A stretch of DNA of 64,000 nucleotides, from the NCBI RefSeq assembly GCF_949987535.1, contig NC_080075.1:59989636-60053635 (forward strand), written 5' to 3'. The translations under genes and the position numbers were made by a program. The notes under the pieces are model-generated. The model was not told the DNA's origin. It was given only the letters and a program-made list of their open reading frames with translations, and did no database searches. Origin of the DNA: Balaenoptera acutorostrata. Lineage: Eukaryota; Chordata; Mammalia; Artiodactyla; Balaenopteridae. Positions 48,016 to 60,600 of the stretch are shown here, piece by piece (position 1 is the stretch's first letter; each line of letters begins with the position of its first letter).

Positions 48016-50472
48016 TTTCCATGGTCCCAGAACAGCTTGAAAAGTAAAATTTATTCCATTATCATCTGGTCAGTTTGGGAGTGCAGAAACCATGTGAGCA
48101 GACCATTCATTAACCATTTATCCCCAATACATGTATGTGGCATATATTTTTGGTGATGGTCTAAGGTTCTTGGGTATTTTTGTGTTCGAAACGCAAGACC
48201 TGATCTTCAGTATTCAGCTCCAAACTCACAGGATATCCCCAATCCTATTTTAACCAGGTGCTATTTAATAGCTATTTGCTCTTTTACAATTAGAACTTAT
48301 TCATAATTTTTTTCCATTGAAAAGTGCCAAAGTAAATTTATTTAATTTTTATTAAAATAGATAGAAAGTTCTGTACAGATTAGTAAAATTATACGTAAAA
48401 CTGGTTACAGTTTAAAAATAAAATATAGCTGGAACCACAACACAGCCTAATAAATTGGAACATTATTCTAAGCTTGGATGTGAATTACATAAAATGACTT
48501 GAGGAAAATCATATTTTCCAAACCTAGCAGATGTTATTATGCCTCTCAAATCCATTTCCATTTTTTTTTTTTTTTTTACTCCTCTGAATACAAATTTCCC
48601 CAACTGGTGTTTATGGTCTTTGGAAAGTCATTTAGCTGTTCCCAAGGACAGACATGGTATTAGAAACTTTGTATAGTGGTGTACAAATAGCTAAGTGGAA
48701 GAACTGGGAGGTTACCCTCCCTGACTGACCCCTGCATTGGGTTAAACCTCCATTCTTTACAGACCAAAGAAAAGTATTTTTCCCTGTCCCTCACTGGAGA
48801 ATTATGGAATTATAGAGGAGTCTTTGCACATGATTAGACCACGAAATTTGAAGGAGTGCTAAACTTACCTGGGCTTAGGAAAGCTTTTCTAGGAATATTG
48901 CCCTGGCAAAGGTGAGATATTTTCATCAGATTTATTAGCCAAGAGAGAAAAGCTTACTTTAATGTTCCCAGTGGCCCCATAAGTTATTTCTCTCTATCTG
49001 CCATGGAGGAAAATAATTAAATTATTTATGTTTGTTGGCCCCTACGTGCAACTCCTTTTTCATTTATATTGTTCATACACCCAATGTAAATATTCCAGAC
49101 TTCAAGTAAATCAGTGACTCAGGACCAAAGATACATTAGTTTGACTAGCAATGCCAATGTTTTCATTCCCTCCAAGGAAAGTGGTATGGACTGATTTTAT
49201 CTGCTGCCAACATTAATCCCAAGTGTGATTAAATTCAGAATATTTAAATATGTATTTCCAGGGTTTGAAAATTCCCCTCCCTAGGGTTGCTTCAGGAATG
49301 TAAACCAATCTTTCTTTAATTACCATGCTCTAAACAATATTGAAGGGTAAATACAAAGGCCCTCCTATCCCATTACTGACCCTGTGTGCAGCCTGCCTGG
49401 CACACAGGGGGAAATGAGGTGGCCAGGAAGAAGGGCTAGAGATCTATTTTCCTGAAGTCATGCTCTAAATATGATCTTGGAAAAAAAAAGTCTTATCTCT
49501 CCATTCTACTTCTATTCTGGGGCTCCTTGTTCTGGGGTCAGATGAGTTCCATCTGAGAGTCTATACTAGGCTGATATCATATAAAATATTATTGGGCATT
49601 TTGCACTCTTCTCCTCCCCCCAAAATACTTCATGATCCAAATATTCGGTGAAAATATTTCCAGATTATATTGAAAGCAATAAAGTGGATTAAAAAAAAGA
49701 ATTCTGTTGAAATAAGATTTAGAAAATGTCATTCTGGAAACTTTGGAGAACACCTCAAAGAAATTTTAATAAGAACATTCTTTGGTGTTCCCTTAACTGA
49801 CGAAGCACTTAGAGATGATCCTTCTTCTATCTGAGATATTAGGGAAAGAGCACAGAGTGTTGATTTCCACAGATAACTGTTCATTTCACTTTGCTACCTT
49901 GATAAACTTTGCAACAGAACTGCTAAGAAGTAGAGAATCCAGTGATTTGAGATCTCTCTAAAAAGAAAGTATAAATTGTGCTTTGCGAGCCACTGATGGA
50001 ATAATTTAGGACAAATCCTTTCTTGTTCCCTTTTAAGATGGCGGCAAAAAGACATTTCTCAGGGGGTACTGCAACATACTTGAGTGGCTTTGATTTCCAG
50101 TGTGAAGCTTGGAGATCACACTAACCTGGACAGGGGGAAAGCTTGATGTTGCAGAGAAGTTGTTTTACTTCTTGGTACTTACATGTGTAGTACAACATGG
50201 CACTTCCAATGTTCTTAATAAAGGGCTTCCCCAGTGAATTTGTGGGGGGGAGATCTCTATTTCGCCACCAAAACTTTTAAACTATTTACTCCTTAGACAA
50301 GCTGTAGCAAAGTAATAAAATAGTCCAAAGGGGAAAACACCCCAAACAGCATGTCTGCTTTAACAAAAATATTTTGGATCTTTTAATGATATGAAATTGC
50401 TGTTCATCTCCTTCTATTACTTAAAAAATGCTTTAGGGTTTCCATATTCTTATGGACAAAAGGGGAGATAGC
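48016..50472. other. Unique stretch, no recognised gene
   Basis: 2.4 kb with no open frame over 60 codons in support of a gene and no named repeat. A T17-type run lies at about 48562-48578. Confidence 0.45.
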
Positions 50473-50489
50473 CAAATATAGTCATTTTT

Positions 50490-50961
50490 AAAAAAAATTT
50501 TATTGGAGTATAGTAGATTTACAATGTTGTGTTAGTTTCTGCTGTACAGCAACATGTATCAGTTATACATATACATATATCCACTCTTTTTTAGATTCTT
50601 TTCCCATATAGGCCATTACAGAGTACTGAGTAGAGTTCCCTGTGCTGTACAGGAGGTCCTTATTAGTTATCTATTTTATATATAGTAGTGTGTATAAGTC
50701 AATCCCAGTCTCCCAATTTATCTCTCCCCCCAGCCCCCCACCCCACTTCCCCCCCTCCCCCCGGCAACCATAAGTTTGTTTTCTACATCTGTGACTCAAT
50801 TTCTATTTTGTAAATAAGTTCATTTGTACCTTTTTTTTTTTTTAGATTCCACATATAAGTGACATCATATTATATTTGTCTTTGACTTACTTCACTCAGT
50901 ATGACAATCTCTAGGTCCATCCATGTTGCTGCAAATGGCATTATTTTGTTCTTTTTTATGG
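50490..50961 (-). mobile_element. L1 3' end insertion
   Basis: Antisense L1 3'UTR and ORF2 tail on the plus strand: ttggagtatagtagattta, gttccctgtgctgtacagg, tatatagtagtgtgtataag, acttacttcactcagtatg. A C-rich run (50728-50762) is the antisense of the G-rich L1 3'UTR tract. Flanks share gtcattttt (50481-50489 and 50967-50975). Confidence 0.88.
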
Positions 50962-50975
50962 CAAATGTCATTTTT

Positions 50976-52657
50976 GAGGAGAATAAAGGGGCATGGGTCA
51001 TTGCATAATTCCAAAACAAATGTCACATTGTTTAATGCATACAAGGAATGAGATAATGGGAGAATTTAATTACTTGGCAAAATGCTTAATGTAATAAAAT
51101 AAGAGAAGAGAATTGGCTTTAGGATGACGGCATGTCCACAGTATTGTGATGCAAGTGGTTCATGCTGTCTATTTTCGTCCAGTGTGTCAGAGAATTTACA
51201 AGCAGACTGGCAGTTTTAAATTTCTGCCTTTCCCCCATGTCCTACTACTTAGTCCACACAAATGCCTCACAGTCTTGGTGTCAAATAAAGGCAGTCTCAC
51301 TTGACTTTGGGGGATCATTAAATAATCTTTCCATACATAGAGAGCTTGCACAGAGCCCCCAGGCCTGGAATCTCTTCGGTTTACTTCATGAAAATGTTTT
51401 CTTGCTCCTTTTGAGCAAGATAGGCTTTACCCAGTTTGAAAATAGTTTTGCAGTTGGTTTGTAATGTCTTTTTTATTCTGATGGATTAGGAGACGTACAC
51501 ACACATACGTTTAGTGCATGAATTCTTTCTACTTCTGGACATTACATCATTATTATTGTTATTATTCGGTATTGGTAACATGGCTGTAGTCAAATGTATA
51601 CACAGAGGAAGTAAGTATTAAAAATGAATTTAGAATTTTATGGGAACCATTAGGGTGTTGGTGAGGATGCTGCAGAGAGGTGCCTTGTATACTGTGGATC
51701 ACATTTTCCTGTTTCAGTTTGGATTGTATTTCCAATTAAAACAGACTCCTGAGCTTTGTTAAGTTTGTGTTTAGATTCTGAGCCTGGGTTTGGCTAATTT
51801 TTCTTGGTGACAACTCTACTATAGTCCCTAACATTTGATTTTAGCCACCACCAGCTGTAGTGTGAGCTGGCAACCTCAGCATTGGGACAATGCACCGAGA
51901 CTCCTTGGATCAAAACATTTATATAAATATTTACACAAATATTTCAGATTTCCAAACTGATGTGCCTACCTTACCCTCTTTCCCCAATTTCCTACTACTT
52001 TAAATATGTTCTTTCCTGGCAAAACAAATTTTATGAGGGCAAGATTTGGTTTCTCTGCTAGGCTTTCAGAAACTTTACAGAGAATAAAAGTTTAATGAGT
52101 TTTGCTCTTTATGAGAAAAATTCCAATAATGGAAATGGCAGGTTTCTATAGTTACACATTACGTTTTACACATTTAACAAGAGCAAAGCTCCTAAGCAAG
52201 AAGGAACATAAATGGTTTTTATTAATATTCATATAATATTACTTCCCACTCACAATAAAACACATTAAAATTTAATCAACTAGTTAGCAAATGCACCTAA
52301 TGTTAATTCTCCAATCATGCTGTTCATATTTAGATCTCCACTCTGATGTTTCTTTCTTTGCTCAGAGGCTTAAAAAACGCCTTCCTTCAACATTGTGTTG
52401 GTGTACCGTTTTCACAGTCTAATACCATACATAAAATTAGTTCCCATAAATTATAATTAAATAGTTTTTCAAGCTTCTTCTGCAATCATCTGCAATTAAT
52501 ATGCAACATAAATTTCAATGAGTAGAATAGCAATTAAGTTTTAATACTCAAACTATAAAATTGGGGCAAAACTTTCCATATGTCCCTAAAATCTTATGTT
52601 TTTAGTCACTGGTGGATTTTGTGAACTATACGTTTATCAACAAAGTAGAGACTTCTA
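50976..52657. other. No recognised feature
   Basis: Unique AT-rich DNA; a short (att)n patch at 51550-51566. No gene supported. Confidence 0.4.
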
Positions 52658-52665
52658 ATCTAGGA

Positions 52666-52916
52666 TAATGATTCTCAGTCAGAGGCAATTTGGCCCCCTT
52701 CCCCAGAGGATAAGTGGCAATGTTGGAAATTTTTTGGCTGTCTTAACTGGGGGGTGCTACTGGCACCTAATGAGTAGAGGCCAGGGATGCCAGTAAACAT
52801 CCTACTAATGCACAAGCCAGCCCTGCCCCCGCTTCCCAACACACACACAGAGACACACACACACCAAAAAATTCTTAGGTCCAAGGTGTAAACAGAGCCA
52901 TGATTGAGAAATCTTC
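52666..52916 (+). mobile_element. hAT-Charlie non-autonomous transposon (MER20-like)
   Basis: Inverted ends gattctcag (left) and attgagaaatc (right). Interior: ggcaatttggcccccttcc, agtggcaatgttgg, gggtgctactggcacctaat, agaggccagggatgcc, aaacatcctactaatgcaca. Eight-bp target duplication atctagga (52658-52665) and atctaaga (52917-52924), 1 mismatch, which is the hAT hallmark. An (ac)n run has grown inside at about 52839-52864. MER20 is the closest family I recall; a repeat search would settle it. Confidence 0.85.
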
Positions 52917-52924
52917 ATCTAAGA

Positions 52925-53589
52925 CAATATCACAATATCATTTTGTAATAAATAAGTTGGGCAACCAAGATACGTTAACTTCAGCATTAAAAGTTATTCC
53001 TTCAATTTTGGAACCAAGTAAGATACTACTGATTGTGTATGAATTTTAATTTAATATCTTGGTCAGGGAGGAAAATGTCGAACAATGAAGAAAAAAGAAA
53101 AAATAAATAGCCGTAGCATTTTGTTTCCATTAGTAGATCAAACTTGTTTTCAAGTGTAAATTCTCCCAGGGTTCTTCGAGTCAGCTTGAGTAGATACCTA
53201 AGTAGAAGAAAATGTCAGTGTAACTCTGTGTGACAGGCTCTTGGAAGCTCTGTTGAAGAGTTATAACTGAAGAGAAAATGTGTTGTAACATAGTTTCTTG
53301 GAATAGAAGTAGTTGTCAAGACTGAAAAGGTTATTTGATTAAATCTTACTCATCCTCAGAGTGTTACAGATTTCCTCTCCTTCCCCAAATAAAAGTAATA
53401 GATGTCTTTTTTCCCTAATGCTCTTAAAGAGCAAAGTATTTTAACATTTCTTGATTGTTCTACATAATCATTATCAATACGTACTTAAATTTTTTTAAGA
53501 AATTGTACTTTTAAACAACTCTGAAGTTTCAGATAAATGCTCCTCAGATACAGAATATTAAAACTCAGTTTCCTCACAAACAAAACTAA
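52925..53589. other. No recognised feature
   Basis: Unique-looking sequence. Confidence 0.4.
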
Positions 53590-53715
53590 TTCCATAGAAT
53601 ACGTTCTGCATGGAGGCAAGGACCTTGGCTGCCGTGAAATTAGCTTTGGTTCCCAACACCTGGAGCAGTCCATCGTACATAAAATGAATTCAGGAAATAT
53701 TAGTGAAATTAACAC
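53590..53715 (+). repeat. L2 LINE terminus
   Basis: tagaatacgttctgcatgg, aggcaaggaccttggc, ccaacacctggagcagtcc, atgaattcaggaaatatta follow the L2 end in order. Confidence 0.5.
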
Positions 53716-54732
53716 ACTGAAACTAGTTGTGCCAGTCTGTGGACTATTCTGTAAATGTGCCTATATTTAAGCAAGTAAAATATGCATTCAGAAGAGGCTA
53801 CTTAGAATTAGAAGCAGTATCAAAGAGTCTACAAATTTTGTTATATATTCAAAAAGCCTAGAATAAGCAAGTCTAGGGTAGTGGCTTCCCTAACCCGAAA
53901 CTTTTTTAAGTGCTTGTGGCTCGTATTTGCCGTTGAGACCACTTTTTCTCACTTCCTTTACCCAGAAATGTCGTGCGGGTTGTAGGCTATAGACATTACC
54001 GCAGTGACGTAACAGCATAACTTACACTCGTTGCTACAACATCCCCACCCAGTGTACTGTAGAGTGACAGCTGCCACCAGCACGGCATATACTTACACAA
54101 AACAAAGCCTCACCCAAACCGGAAACACTCTAATGCCTTCAAAGGTATTTTATCCATTTTAACATTTATTCCTTTGGCTCTTTTAAGAGTTTTATTTAGG
54201 TATTCAGTTTTGAAGTGCATTTAATTAATTTTATTTTTGCACCTGCACAAATTATAACTCAAAGTGGACTAGGAACAATTAGAACTTACTTGGATACTTC
54301 ATCTGAAGTGAGCGAATGGACAATACCTTCACTCCTGAAGTTATAACTTCTACCTATGGACTGATGACTCCTACCTTTTAACTCCAGTCCAGCCTTCTCA
54401 AGCAGCTCTAATGCTACTTCTCTAACTTTATCCTGGAAAACTCTATTTGGGTCTCCATTGGTTTCCAGTTATACTTGCCTGGAGGTAAACTCACTGTATT
54501 TTCCCCCTCCCAAACCTGATTTTCTACCTTTCAATTTCACCTAAGTGAATTGATTTTCTGTTTCTTTCCATGGCAAAGTCTGCAAATCACAACTCAGTAT
54601 GTATCCACTATTCAGCCTTGTTTCTCAGCAAATTACAATTTCGATCACTAAGAAACAGATTAAGTTTTTCAGGACTCATGCTTATGTTCTGTTGTTGATT
54701 ACTCATGTCACATGGTTAGCAATTGGCCATTT
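53716..54732. other. No recognised feature
   Basis: Unique-looking sequence. CpG-containing patches around 53960-54020 are too sparse for a CpG island. Confidence 0.4.
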
Positions 54733-54746
54733 AAAATAAAATTAGG

Positions 54747-56748
54747 CAGGATACAAAATTAATGCACAGAAATCTCTTGCATTCCTATACACTAATGATG
54801 AAAAATCTGAAAGTGAAATTAAGAAAACACTCCCATGTACCCTTGCAACAAAAAGAATAAAACACCTAGGAATAAACCTACCTAAGGAGACAAAAGACCT
54901 GTATGCAGAAAATTATAAGACACTGATGAAAGAAATTAAAGATGATACACATAGATGGAGAGATATACCATGTTCTTGGATTGGAAGAATGAACATTGTG
55001 AAAATGACTCTACTACCCAAAGCAATCTACAGATTCAATGCAATCCCTATCAAACTACCACTGGCATTTTTCACAGAACTAGAACAAAAAATTTCACAAT
55101 TTGTATGGAAACACAAAAGACCCCGAATAGCGAAAGCAGTCTTGAGAAAGAAAAATGGAGCTGGAGGAATCAGGCTCCCTGACTTCAGACTGTACTACAA
55201 AGCTACAGTAATCAAGACAGTATGGTACTGGCACAAAAACAGAAATATAGATCAATGAAACAGGATAGAAAGCCCAGAGATAAACCCACACACATATGGT
55301 CACCTTATCTTTGATAAAGGAGGCAAGAATATACAATGGAGAAAAGACAGCCTCTTCAATAAGTGGTGCTGGGAAAACTGGACAGCTACATGTAAAAGAA
55401 TGGAATTAGAACACTCCCTAACAGCATACACAAAAATAAACTCAAAATGGATTAAAGACCGAAATGTAAGGCCAGACACTATCCAACTCTTAGAGGAAAA
55501 CATAGGCAGAACACTCTATGACATAAATCACAGCAAGATCCTTTTTCACCCATCTCCTAGAGAAATGGAAATAAAAACAAAAATAAACAAATGGGACCTA
55601 ATGAAACTTAAAAGCTTTTTCACAGCAAAGGAAACCATAAACAAGATGAAAAGACAACCCTCAGAATGGGAGAAAATATTTGCAAATGAAGCAACTGACA
55701 GAGGATTAATCTCCAAGATTTACAAGCAGCTCATGCAGCTCAATATCAAAAAAACAAACAACCCAATCCAAAAATGGGCAGAAGACCTAAATAGACATTT
55801 TTCCAAAGAAGATATACAGATCGCCAGCAAACACATGAAAGAATGCTCAACATCATTAATCATTAGAGAAATGCAAATCAAAACTACAATGCGTATCATC
55901 TCACACCAGTCAGAATGGCCATCATCAAAAAATCTACAAACAGTAAATGCTGGAGAGGGTGTGGAGAAAAGGGAACCCTCATACACTGTTGGTGGGAATG
56001 TAAATTGATACAGCCACTATGGAGAACAGTATGGAGGTTCCTTAAAAAACCAAAATTAGAGGGCTTCCCTGGTGGCGCAGTGGTTAAAAATCTGCCCGCC
56101 AATGCAGGAGACACGAGTTTGAGCCCTGGTCTGGGAAGATCCCACATGCCACGGAGCAACTAAGCCCGTGCACCACAACTACTGATCCTGTGCTCTAGAG
56201 CCCGTGAGCCACAACTACTGAGCCTGTGTGCCACAACTACTGAAGCCCGCGTGGCTAGAGCCCGTGCTCTGCAACAATAGAAGCCACCACAATGAGAAGC
56301 CTGTGCACCACAATGAAGAGTAGCCCCTGCTCGCCGCATCCAGAGAAAAGCCCACGTGCAACAACAAAGACACAACACAGCCAAAAAAAAAAAAACCTCA
56401 AAAAACCCCAAAAAACTAAAAATAGAACTACCATATGACCCAGCAATCCCACTACTGGGCATATACCCTGAGAAAAACATAATTCAAAAAGAGTCATGTA
56501 CCACAATGTTCACTGCAGCTCTATTTACAATAGCCAGGACATGGAAGCAACCTAAGTGTCCATCGACAGATGAATGGATAAAGAAGATGTGGCACATATA
56601 TACAATGGAATATTCCTCAGCCATAAAACGAAACGAAATTGAGTTATTTGTAGTGAGGTGGATGGACCTAGAGTCTGTCACACAGAGTGAAGTAAGTCAG
56701 AAAGAGAAAAACAAATACCGTATGCTAACACATATATATGGAATCTAA
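54747..56748 (+). pseudogene. ORF2: L1 ORF2p C-terminal half, three visible lesions
   Basis: Reading frame from the C-terminal part of reverse transcriptase to the natural stop after HIYGI. Lesions seen: a TGG-to-TGA stop at 55256 (the same place in the copy at 1-5105 has TGG); the frame then stays open to a 1-bp loss near 55890; and a SINE at 56061-56409. The cysteine domain CWRGC..HCWWEC is present at about 55942-55998. It lacks the endonuclease and the FADD motif, so it has no activity. Confidence 0.92.
56061..56409 (+). mobile_element. Long variant CHR-type SINE inside L1 ORF2
   Basis: Plus-strand SINE starting gggcttccctggtggcgcag. Body carries three ccacaactactg-type modules, making it about 349 bp instead of 290. 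The tail is impure: A13, then cctc, A6, cccc, A6. Target duplication aaaaaaccaaaattaga (56044-56060) and aaaaaactaaaaataga (56410-56426), 2 mismatches. Confidence 0.94.
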
Positions 56749-57414
56749 AAAAAAAAAAAAAGGTCATGAAGAACCTAGGGGCAAGATGGGAATAAAGACG
56801 CAGACCTACTAGAGAATGGACTTGAGGACACGGGGAGGGGGAAGGGTAAGCTGGGACAATGTGAGAGAGTGGTAGTGTATATATGGACATATATACACTA
56901 CCAAATGTAAAATAGGTAGCTAGTGGGAAGCAGTCACATAGCACAGGGAGATCAGCTTGGTGCTTTGTGACCAGCTAGAAGGGTGGGATAGGGAGGCTGG
57001 GAGGGAGGGAGACGCTAGAGGGAAGAGATATGGGGATATATGTATATGTATAACTGATTCACTTTGTTATAAAGCAGAAACTAACACACTGTTGTTAAGC
57101 AATTATACTCCAATAAAAATGTTGAAAAAGTAAAAAAAATAATAATAAAATAAAATAAAATTAGGAAAACATTGGCTGTCAGGTAAAAGATCCCCTAGAT
57201 CTTTAATATTGGTTTATGAATCTTTATTTGCTGGTATGAGGAACCATGAGCTGGTTATAGGAAAGCTAAAGTTCTGCAAAGTTACTTTTAGTTAAAAAAA
57301 TCCATGAGGACAAAATATAGTCAATAATAATACTTGAAATTGGTCCACGATAGTTTCCCATTAATTTTTGAATTGCAATATACTCTGAGAATTACGGTGA
57401 AAAACTTAGTTTAA

Positions 57415-57560
57415 TCCACTTTACACGTTTGGAAAGGCAGGTACGCAAAGACTGTGCTTTTTAAGAGTCATACAACAAATTGAGAGGAAGAACCAAGATT
57501 CAGTTCATATTTATATATTTCCAAATCAGTGTCTCTTCTAAATCCTATTGCTTTCCATCT
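57415..57560 (-). repeat. Possible MIR remnant
   Basis: Weak reverse MIR order: acgtttggaaaggcagg, gagtcatacaacaaattg, gaggaagaaccaagattc. Confidence 0.4.
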
Positions 57561-57589
57561 TTGAAAAATTGTACTTAGTGGGAATTTAG

Positions 57590-58010
57590 GATTAATTTTG
57601 TTTTTATGTAGTCCTCTGAATATGCCATGCTCCTTCTGTCTCAAAGCCTTTGCACGTGACATTTTCCTGCTTGAAATGTTCTCTGCTTTCTCCCAGTCTC
57701 ATTCCCCTTCAGCTAATCAACTGTCTTCATTTTCAGATCCCGGTCCCAGCATCTTTTCTTTAGGGAGCCTTCAGTTACGTCCTGTATTAACTCAGATGCT
57801 TGCTATAGATATCTGTAATTTTTTCAAAACGTGTCACAGTGTTGTGTTTTTCAGTTTGTGTGTGTGTGTGATTATTTGTGTAATGACTTTGTTTTCCCCT
57901 TAGACTATAAGCACTATAAGAGCAGAGCTTGGGTTGATTTTGTTCTCTATTGTATCTGCAGGGGAAAGTATGCCTAGCACATACTAGAAAAATTAAATTT
58001 ATGAAAGTAT
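57590..58010 (+). repeat. L2 LINE 3' fragment
   Basis: caaagcctttgcacgtgac, cctgcttgaaatgttctctg, actataagcactataagagc, agcttgggttgattttg, atgcctagcacatactag follow L2. A short (tg)n run at 57857-57872 has grown inside. Confidence 0.7.
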
Positions 58011-58620
58011 ACGATACTTGAATAAAGATAATATTCTAAAGGAAATTGTATTTAAATTGTAGAAGAAACATAAATAGAAAGAAATAAAAAATATAAGAAA
58101 AAAGTGTTTGTTATGAGCGGAAATTAGCTCCTAAAAGTCCTGAGACCAAAGGAATTCCAGGAACCACCTCCATTGAAATTTTCTTAAACCTGGGGGTGGT
58201 TCTATAAATTGCTTTCTGTTATTTACTTATATTACTACAACAGTAAATGTTAGAGCATGCTTACCATAAGTTTTAGCATCCTATGTCTGCCTGAAGATTG
58301 TGATAACTAATTACTAAATAATGGGTGCCTCTGGGGTAGAGGGCACTAAATGAGGCATTTTATGGAAATCAGAGTAGACACTCCTTTAGCATTAAGTTGT
58401 TCTCTGTATCTCTGGGAATGTACACCGTATGCTAGAAAAGAGGTGAGGGGTGAAGAGAGGGTCAAAAAAGGATTTTAAAAAATGTTAAGGAACTATTTAC
58501 TTAGATTAACTTGCCCTATCACTACCATATAGTTTCCATGTTTAATTTTTTATTTCCATCAATGAAATTCTCTTCAACAAGTGTAATTTCCCCAGTTGAC
58601 CTGAGTAGAATTGTTCGACC
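58011..58620. other. No recognised feature
   Basis: AT-rich, unique-looking. Confidence 0.4.
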
Positions 58621-59410
58621 ACTGTTTATTGAGTGTTTAGTATGTGCGAAACACTTACTAGGTCATAGAAAGATAAGACACATCCCTATCCTTCAGAGAG
58701 CTTGCAGACTCTGAGAGACAGAGGAATAAACTGTGGCAGCGTGATAGGTTTTGAGACATGGGGGCGCCATGGGTATTATGAGGGCACAGAGGAAGAGTAC
58801 CAGACTCACAGTGATTCTGGCTAAGTTTCCTAAGGAAAATGAGGATTAAGCTTATTCTTGAATAACCAGCAAGAGTTGGCCACGTGAAGAAGGAAGAAAG
58901 AAGAACAGGCAGTTTAGAAAGAGGGAAAAGTATGGGCAAAAGCACGGAGGAGTGAAAGACTTTGAGGAGTAGAGTGTTTTTTCAGGGGTAGCAGGGACAT
59001 GGGGAAGCATCTTGACTGTCTTCATAGGATGGTTGGATTTTATTCTGGAGGTGGCAAGAATCATTTGAAGAATTTTAAATAGCGGATGAGGGAGATATGT
59101 CATCACTTGGTGACTGATTAGACAGTTTGATAAGATTCAGGAAAGATTGTAGAGTAAGTCTACAGAATTCTAGATTCTGATCTGGGCAAGACGGTACAGG
59201 AGGAGGAGTAGGTCTGATGGGTAGATAATGAATTGTTTTTTCTCATTAAACTAAACGTGTAGCATATCCAAGTGGAGACCAGGATTAACAGATCTGGAGA
59301 CCAGGAAAGCGTTTAGGGCTACAAACAGACAGCTATTTACAAATAGATTATTATAAAGGTGGTAGTTGAAAACAGAGGTATGAATGAGATGTTCTTAGAA
59401 AGCACACCCA
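58620..59410 (+). repeat. Old unnamed interspersed repeat, fourth copy
   Basis: tattgagtgtttagtatgtg, cttcagagagcttgcagac, gggcaaaagcacggagg, ggttggattttattctgg, gtggagaccaggattaac. Same order as the copies near 11880 and 36980. Confidence 0.5.
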
Positions 59411-59869
59411 GGGAGAGGAGAACTTATCCCCATTTGTGTCTTGTGTTGAGAATATTTTGGTTTTGCCATGCAGCATTTATTCATCTCGCTCCTTGAAAAA
59501 GTACCCTGTATTTCCTTTGGGTTGCTACATCTATCTAACTTTTATTGCAAATGCTTGAGGCTGATCCTGTGCTCAGCTCTAGCGGTGGCCGTGTAAGTAG
59601 GCATAAGTCAATTGGTTAATTCCATTCCTCTGGCCTCAGTAATTGGCTCATTGATGGGAATGGGACTGAAAACAGGCAGAAACAGGACATATTTGAACTA
59701 TTGGTGGTGGTGGGAGGAATCTCTCTTTTCTTCTGGACTTGAATCTAGAGGATGTTAACTAGGAGTTGTCGGGGGCTACCTTGAATAGCGTGAGAACAAA
59801 ACCAACACCAAAGAAGCCAGAGCCAAGAGATGGAGAAAAACAGCCATGACAAAAACCTCCCTACCCTGC
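59411..59869. other. No recognised feature
   Basis: Unique-looking sequence. Confidence 0.4.
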
Positions 59870-60600
59870 TCTACTTAAAAAGTACTTAATGGCGTTCCAT
59901 TAGAACAAATCTAAAGCATTGTTAATGTGAATTACAAGATGCTGCTTGATCTTGTCCCTGGCTGTCTCTCCAGCCTCATTTTTCTCTCATTTCCTTGTAA
60001 TGTGCCATGTTCCTTTCCATATAGGACCTTTGCATATGGTGTTTCTCGGTTTAGAGCTTTACCTTTCTCTCTTTGCCTAGTAAATACCTACTATTCCTGA
60101 GACCCGAGAGCCAGTGCCCTAGGAAAGAAGGCCTTTCCTGGCCAGCATATGCCCAGTCGGGGTTATGTTTCTTATTATAGACCAGGAGTGGTAAACATTT
60201 TTCTGTAAAAGGCCAGATAATAAGTATTTTAGGCTTTACATGCCATGTGGTCTCTATCACAACTACTCAACTCTGTTGCTCTGGTGTGAAAGCAACCATA
60301 CACAATATGTAAATGGAGAGACATGCCTCTATTTCAGTATAACTTTATTTACAAATACAGTCAGTGGGCCATATTTAGCCCACAGGCCACAGTTTCCTGA
60401 GCCCTTCTATAAACCTTTATTTCCTTCAGAGCCCTGATCCTGGTTTGTAATTAAATATTCATCATGGTAATTATTTGATTAATGTGTGTGTCTACCACCA
60501 GATACTAAGCTCCATGACATAAGGAACCATGTGTTTTTGCTCATCACCACATTTCCAGGATTTAGCATGGTGTCTGGTACACAGTAGAATTTCGTGCATG
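59870..60600 (+). repeat. L2 LINE 3' fragment split by a hAT element
   Basis: Left part: gatcttgtccctggctgtc, gacctttgcatatggtgtt, gaaggcctttcctggcc. Right part: gatactaagctccatgaca, tttagcatggtgtctggtac. The order is continuous once the 60184-60407 insertion is removed. Confidence 0.7.
60184..60407 (+). mobile_element. hAT-type non-autonomous DNA transposon
   Basis: Starts aggagtggtaaacattttt; contains gccagataataagtatttt, aggctttacatgccatgtgg, actactcaactctgttgc, aactttatttacaaatacag, and ggccatatttagcccacagg near the right end. Eight-bp target duplication tatagacc (60176-60183) and tataaacc (60408-60415), 1 mismatch. A common MER-type repeat; subfamily not fixed. Confidence 0.85.

Larger units (their letters stand above)
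54747..57151 (+). mobile_element. L1: 5'-truncated L1 insertion, 2.4 kb with nested SINE
   Basis: Plus-strand L1 from mid reverse-transcriptase domain through ORF2 end (56748) and 3'UTR to an A-rich tail (57126-57151). Perfect 14-bp target duplication aaaataaaattagg at 54733-54746 and 57152-57165. The integration site reads tt/aaaat, the preferred L1 endonuclease cut. The clean duplication and few lesions show a fairly recent insertion; the SINE at 56061-56409 came later. Confidence 0.97.

Noticed and set aside
5445..57151. Possible new gene system in the window
   Set aside because: All long meaningful frames belong to L1; the rest is repeats or unique non-coding DNA. I found no set of linked unknown genes.
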